From contig ARQU01000004.1 of NCBI GenBank assembly GCA_000384615.1, forward strand, positions 1-64,000: 64,000 nucleotides of DNA. The letters run 5' to 3'. Shown here one piece after another: positions 62,969-64,000 of the stretch (the stretch's first letter is position 1; the number at the start of each line of letters is the position of its first letter). Source of the stretch: an alpha proteobacterium SCGC AAA536-G10 (GTDB lineage Bacteria > Pseudomonadota > Alphaproteobacteria > Puniceispirillales > Marisalimonadaceae). The notes beneath the pieces were generated by a model that saw only the letters and a list, made by a program, of their open reading frames with translations, ran no database searches and was not told the origin of the DNA. The position numbers and the translations under genes are program-made.

Positions 62969-64000
62969 CTAACTTTCTGCGAGTGCAATTGGAAAATTTT
63001 GTTCAAATAAATCTATGTCACTATCTAATCCAACTGTTACTCTGATACATCTGTTTTGCGGATAAGAATACGGCATTCTAACGAATATACCCTTTTTAAT
63101 AAGGTTTTCTAATACGCTTTTTGCAAATGATGCATCCTTAAGACAATCTATTGCTATAAAATTCGTGTGTGAGGGAATAAACTTACAATTATTACTTAAA
63201 GCTATGTCACTTATTCTATTTCGGACATGTGATGCCTTTTTGATGACTTCACTTATAAAATCAGTATCTTCAAGTGCAGCTAAGGCACCCACTTGCGAAA
63301 CTCTTGACATCCCAAAATGATTTCTTATCTTTTCAAAATTTAAGATTAAATTTTTTTCTCCTATAGCATACCCTACCCTCAATCCTGCCATTCCATAAGC
63401 TTTGGAAAAAGTTCTCATTCTAATGATGTTTTTTATGTTTGTTGATATATTAGGAATTAATGCTGGATCTACGAAATCTATATATGCCTCATCTAAACAT
63501 AACATAGTATTTTCAGGAAGATTTTGAACTAGGGTTTCTATATCTAATGGTTTATTAATTGTACCCATAGGATTATTTGGATTTGAAACATATAAAATTT
63601 TTGCTGATGTTTCCTTAACTTTTTTTAATAAATTTTCTAAATCTTCAGTATCATTTTTAAAAGGAACTTTATGTAATTGACCACCAAAACCTTCAACATG
63701 ATAATTAAATGTTGGGTAGGCTCCATCGGTAGTTACAACATTATCACCTTTTTCAATTAATAGTCTAACTAGGTATCCAAGTAGACCATCAATACCTTCA
63801 CCGACAACAATATTTTCAGGTTCAACCATATGCTTTTTTGCAAGTGCATGCTTAAGATCAAAATTTTCAGGATCTCCATATTTCCATGTTTTTATTATTT
63901 CATTTTGCATAGCTAAAGTAGCTTTTAATGAAGGACCAAAAACACTTTCATTAGCCCCAATACGAGCTTTAAAAATTTGTTTTAAGTTTCTTTCTTGAGC
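62969..64000 (-). CDS. hisC: Histidinol-phosphate aminotransferase-like PLP enzyme (5' end outside window)
   Basis: Fold-type I aminotransferase; the frame runs off the right edge, so the N-terminus is missing (about 343 codons present). The visible start reads NLKQIFKARIGANESVFGPS. The PLP-binding Lys is in RTFSKAYGMAGLRVGYAIG, and YVSNPNNPMGT carries the conserved Asn. The C-terminal Arg is in NRCIRVTVG. HisC is the closest named relative, but related aminotransferases of other amino acids share these motifs. There is no other histidine gene nearby. Confidence 0.82.
   Translation of the reverse strand, partial: AQERNLKQIFKARIGANESVFGPSLKATLAMQNEIIKTWKYGDPENFDLKHALAKKHMVEPENIVVGEGIDGLLGYLVRLLIEKGDNVVTTDGAYPTFNYHVEGFGGQLHKVPFKNDTEDLENLLKKVKETSAKILYVSNPNNPMGTINKPLDIETLVQNLPENTMLCLDEAYIDFVDPALIPNISTNIKNIIRMRTFSKAYGMAGLRVGYAIGEKNLILNFEKIRNHFGMSRVSQVGALAALEDTDFISEVIKKASHVRNRISDIALSNNCKFIPSHTNFIAIDCLKDASFAKSVLENLIKKGIFVRMPYSYPQNRCIRVTVGLDSDIDLFEQNFPIALAES

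Overview
The window is about 64 kb of AT-rich (very roughly 30% GC by eye), densely coding bacterial DNA. Gene content points to a free-living, probably marine, aerobic alphaproteobacterium: PHB storage with a PhaR regulator and phasin, ETF-ubiquinone oxidoreductase, an NAD-linked formate dehydrogenase, TolB-like/TPR adenylate cyclases, an Mrp-type antiporter, and the Lhr-PdeM-exonuclease-ligase repair set. I cannot name the genus. No phage, IS element, CRISPR array or rRNA was seen. No gap between genes exceeds 300 bases.

Region by region: (1) 1-12.8 kb, polyhydroxybutyrate metabolism (phaC 5' part, phaZ, phaB, phaP, phaR) interleaved with a TolB/TPR adenylate cyclase, a gamma-glutamyltransferase and a small catabolic group (DehI-like, TfdA-like dioxygenase, VOC protein, SDR). 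(2) 12.8-17.8 kb, a second cyclase with an almost identical head, an MFS-type and a YeiH-type membrane protein. (3) 17.8-23.5 kb, the DNA repair quartet PdeM, Lhr-like helicase, exonuclease and ATP-dependent ligase. (4) 23.5-31.1 kb, a mixed set: MBL-fold hydrolase, an orphan glycosyltransferase-like protein, enoyl-CoA hydratase, GYD-type small proteins, tRNA-Pro(TGG), a flavin monooxygenase-like enzyme, DUF192 and a histone-deacetylase-family hydrolase. (5) 31.1-33 kb, thiamine-precursor uptake with a TPP riboswitch. (6) 33-40.4 kb, a nine- to ten-gene Mrp/Mbh-like antiporter operon. (7) 40.4-43.8 kb, two small membrane proteins, an Fe-S scaffold-like protein, ETF-QO and an EamA transporter. 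(8) 43.8-53.2 kb on the minus strand: MoxR/CoxE pair, thioesterase, transporter, homocysteine methyltransferase, MarR-EmrA-EmrB efflux, and a two-subunit ThDP decarboxylase. (9) 53.2-59.2 kb: an operon dgoK-dgoA-fdsGB-fdsA joining sugar-acid catabolism to formate oxidation. (10) 59.2-64 kb: a cyclic-nucleotide-binding protein, a GAF protein with a small partner, an aldehyde dehydrogenase with a clear terminator, and a truncated HisC-like aminotransferase.

The most important observation concerns PHB synthase. The phaC gene running off the left edge ends in 95 bases that are a perfect inverted copy of 11085-11179. There, an SDR gene runs in frame into the C-terminal third of a PHB synthase. Joining the left-edge N-terminal part (389 codons) to the part from 11085 (201 codons) gives one 590-residue class I PhaC with its full Cys-Asp-His triad, directly upstream of phaP and phaR. 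The window therefore carries either a genuine ~11 kb inversion or, more likely in my view, an assembly or amplification chimera at a contig end. The SDR-PhaC 'fusion protein' should not be taken at face value.

Functional links: two cyclases and a cyclic-nucleotide-binding protein suggest cAMP signalling; PhaR probably controls phaP through a TGC-rich promoter; thiamine pyrophosphate controls uptake of its own precursor; and formate dehydrogenase and ETF-QO feed electrons to NADH and quinone while the Mrp-like complex would exchange Na+/H+.
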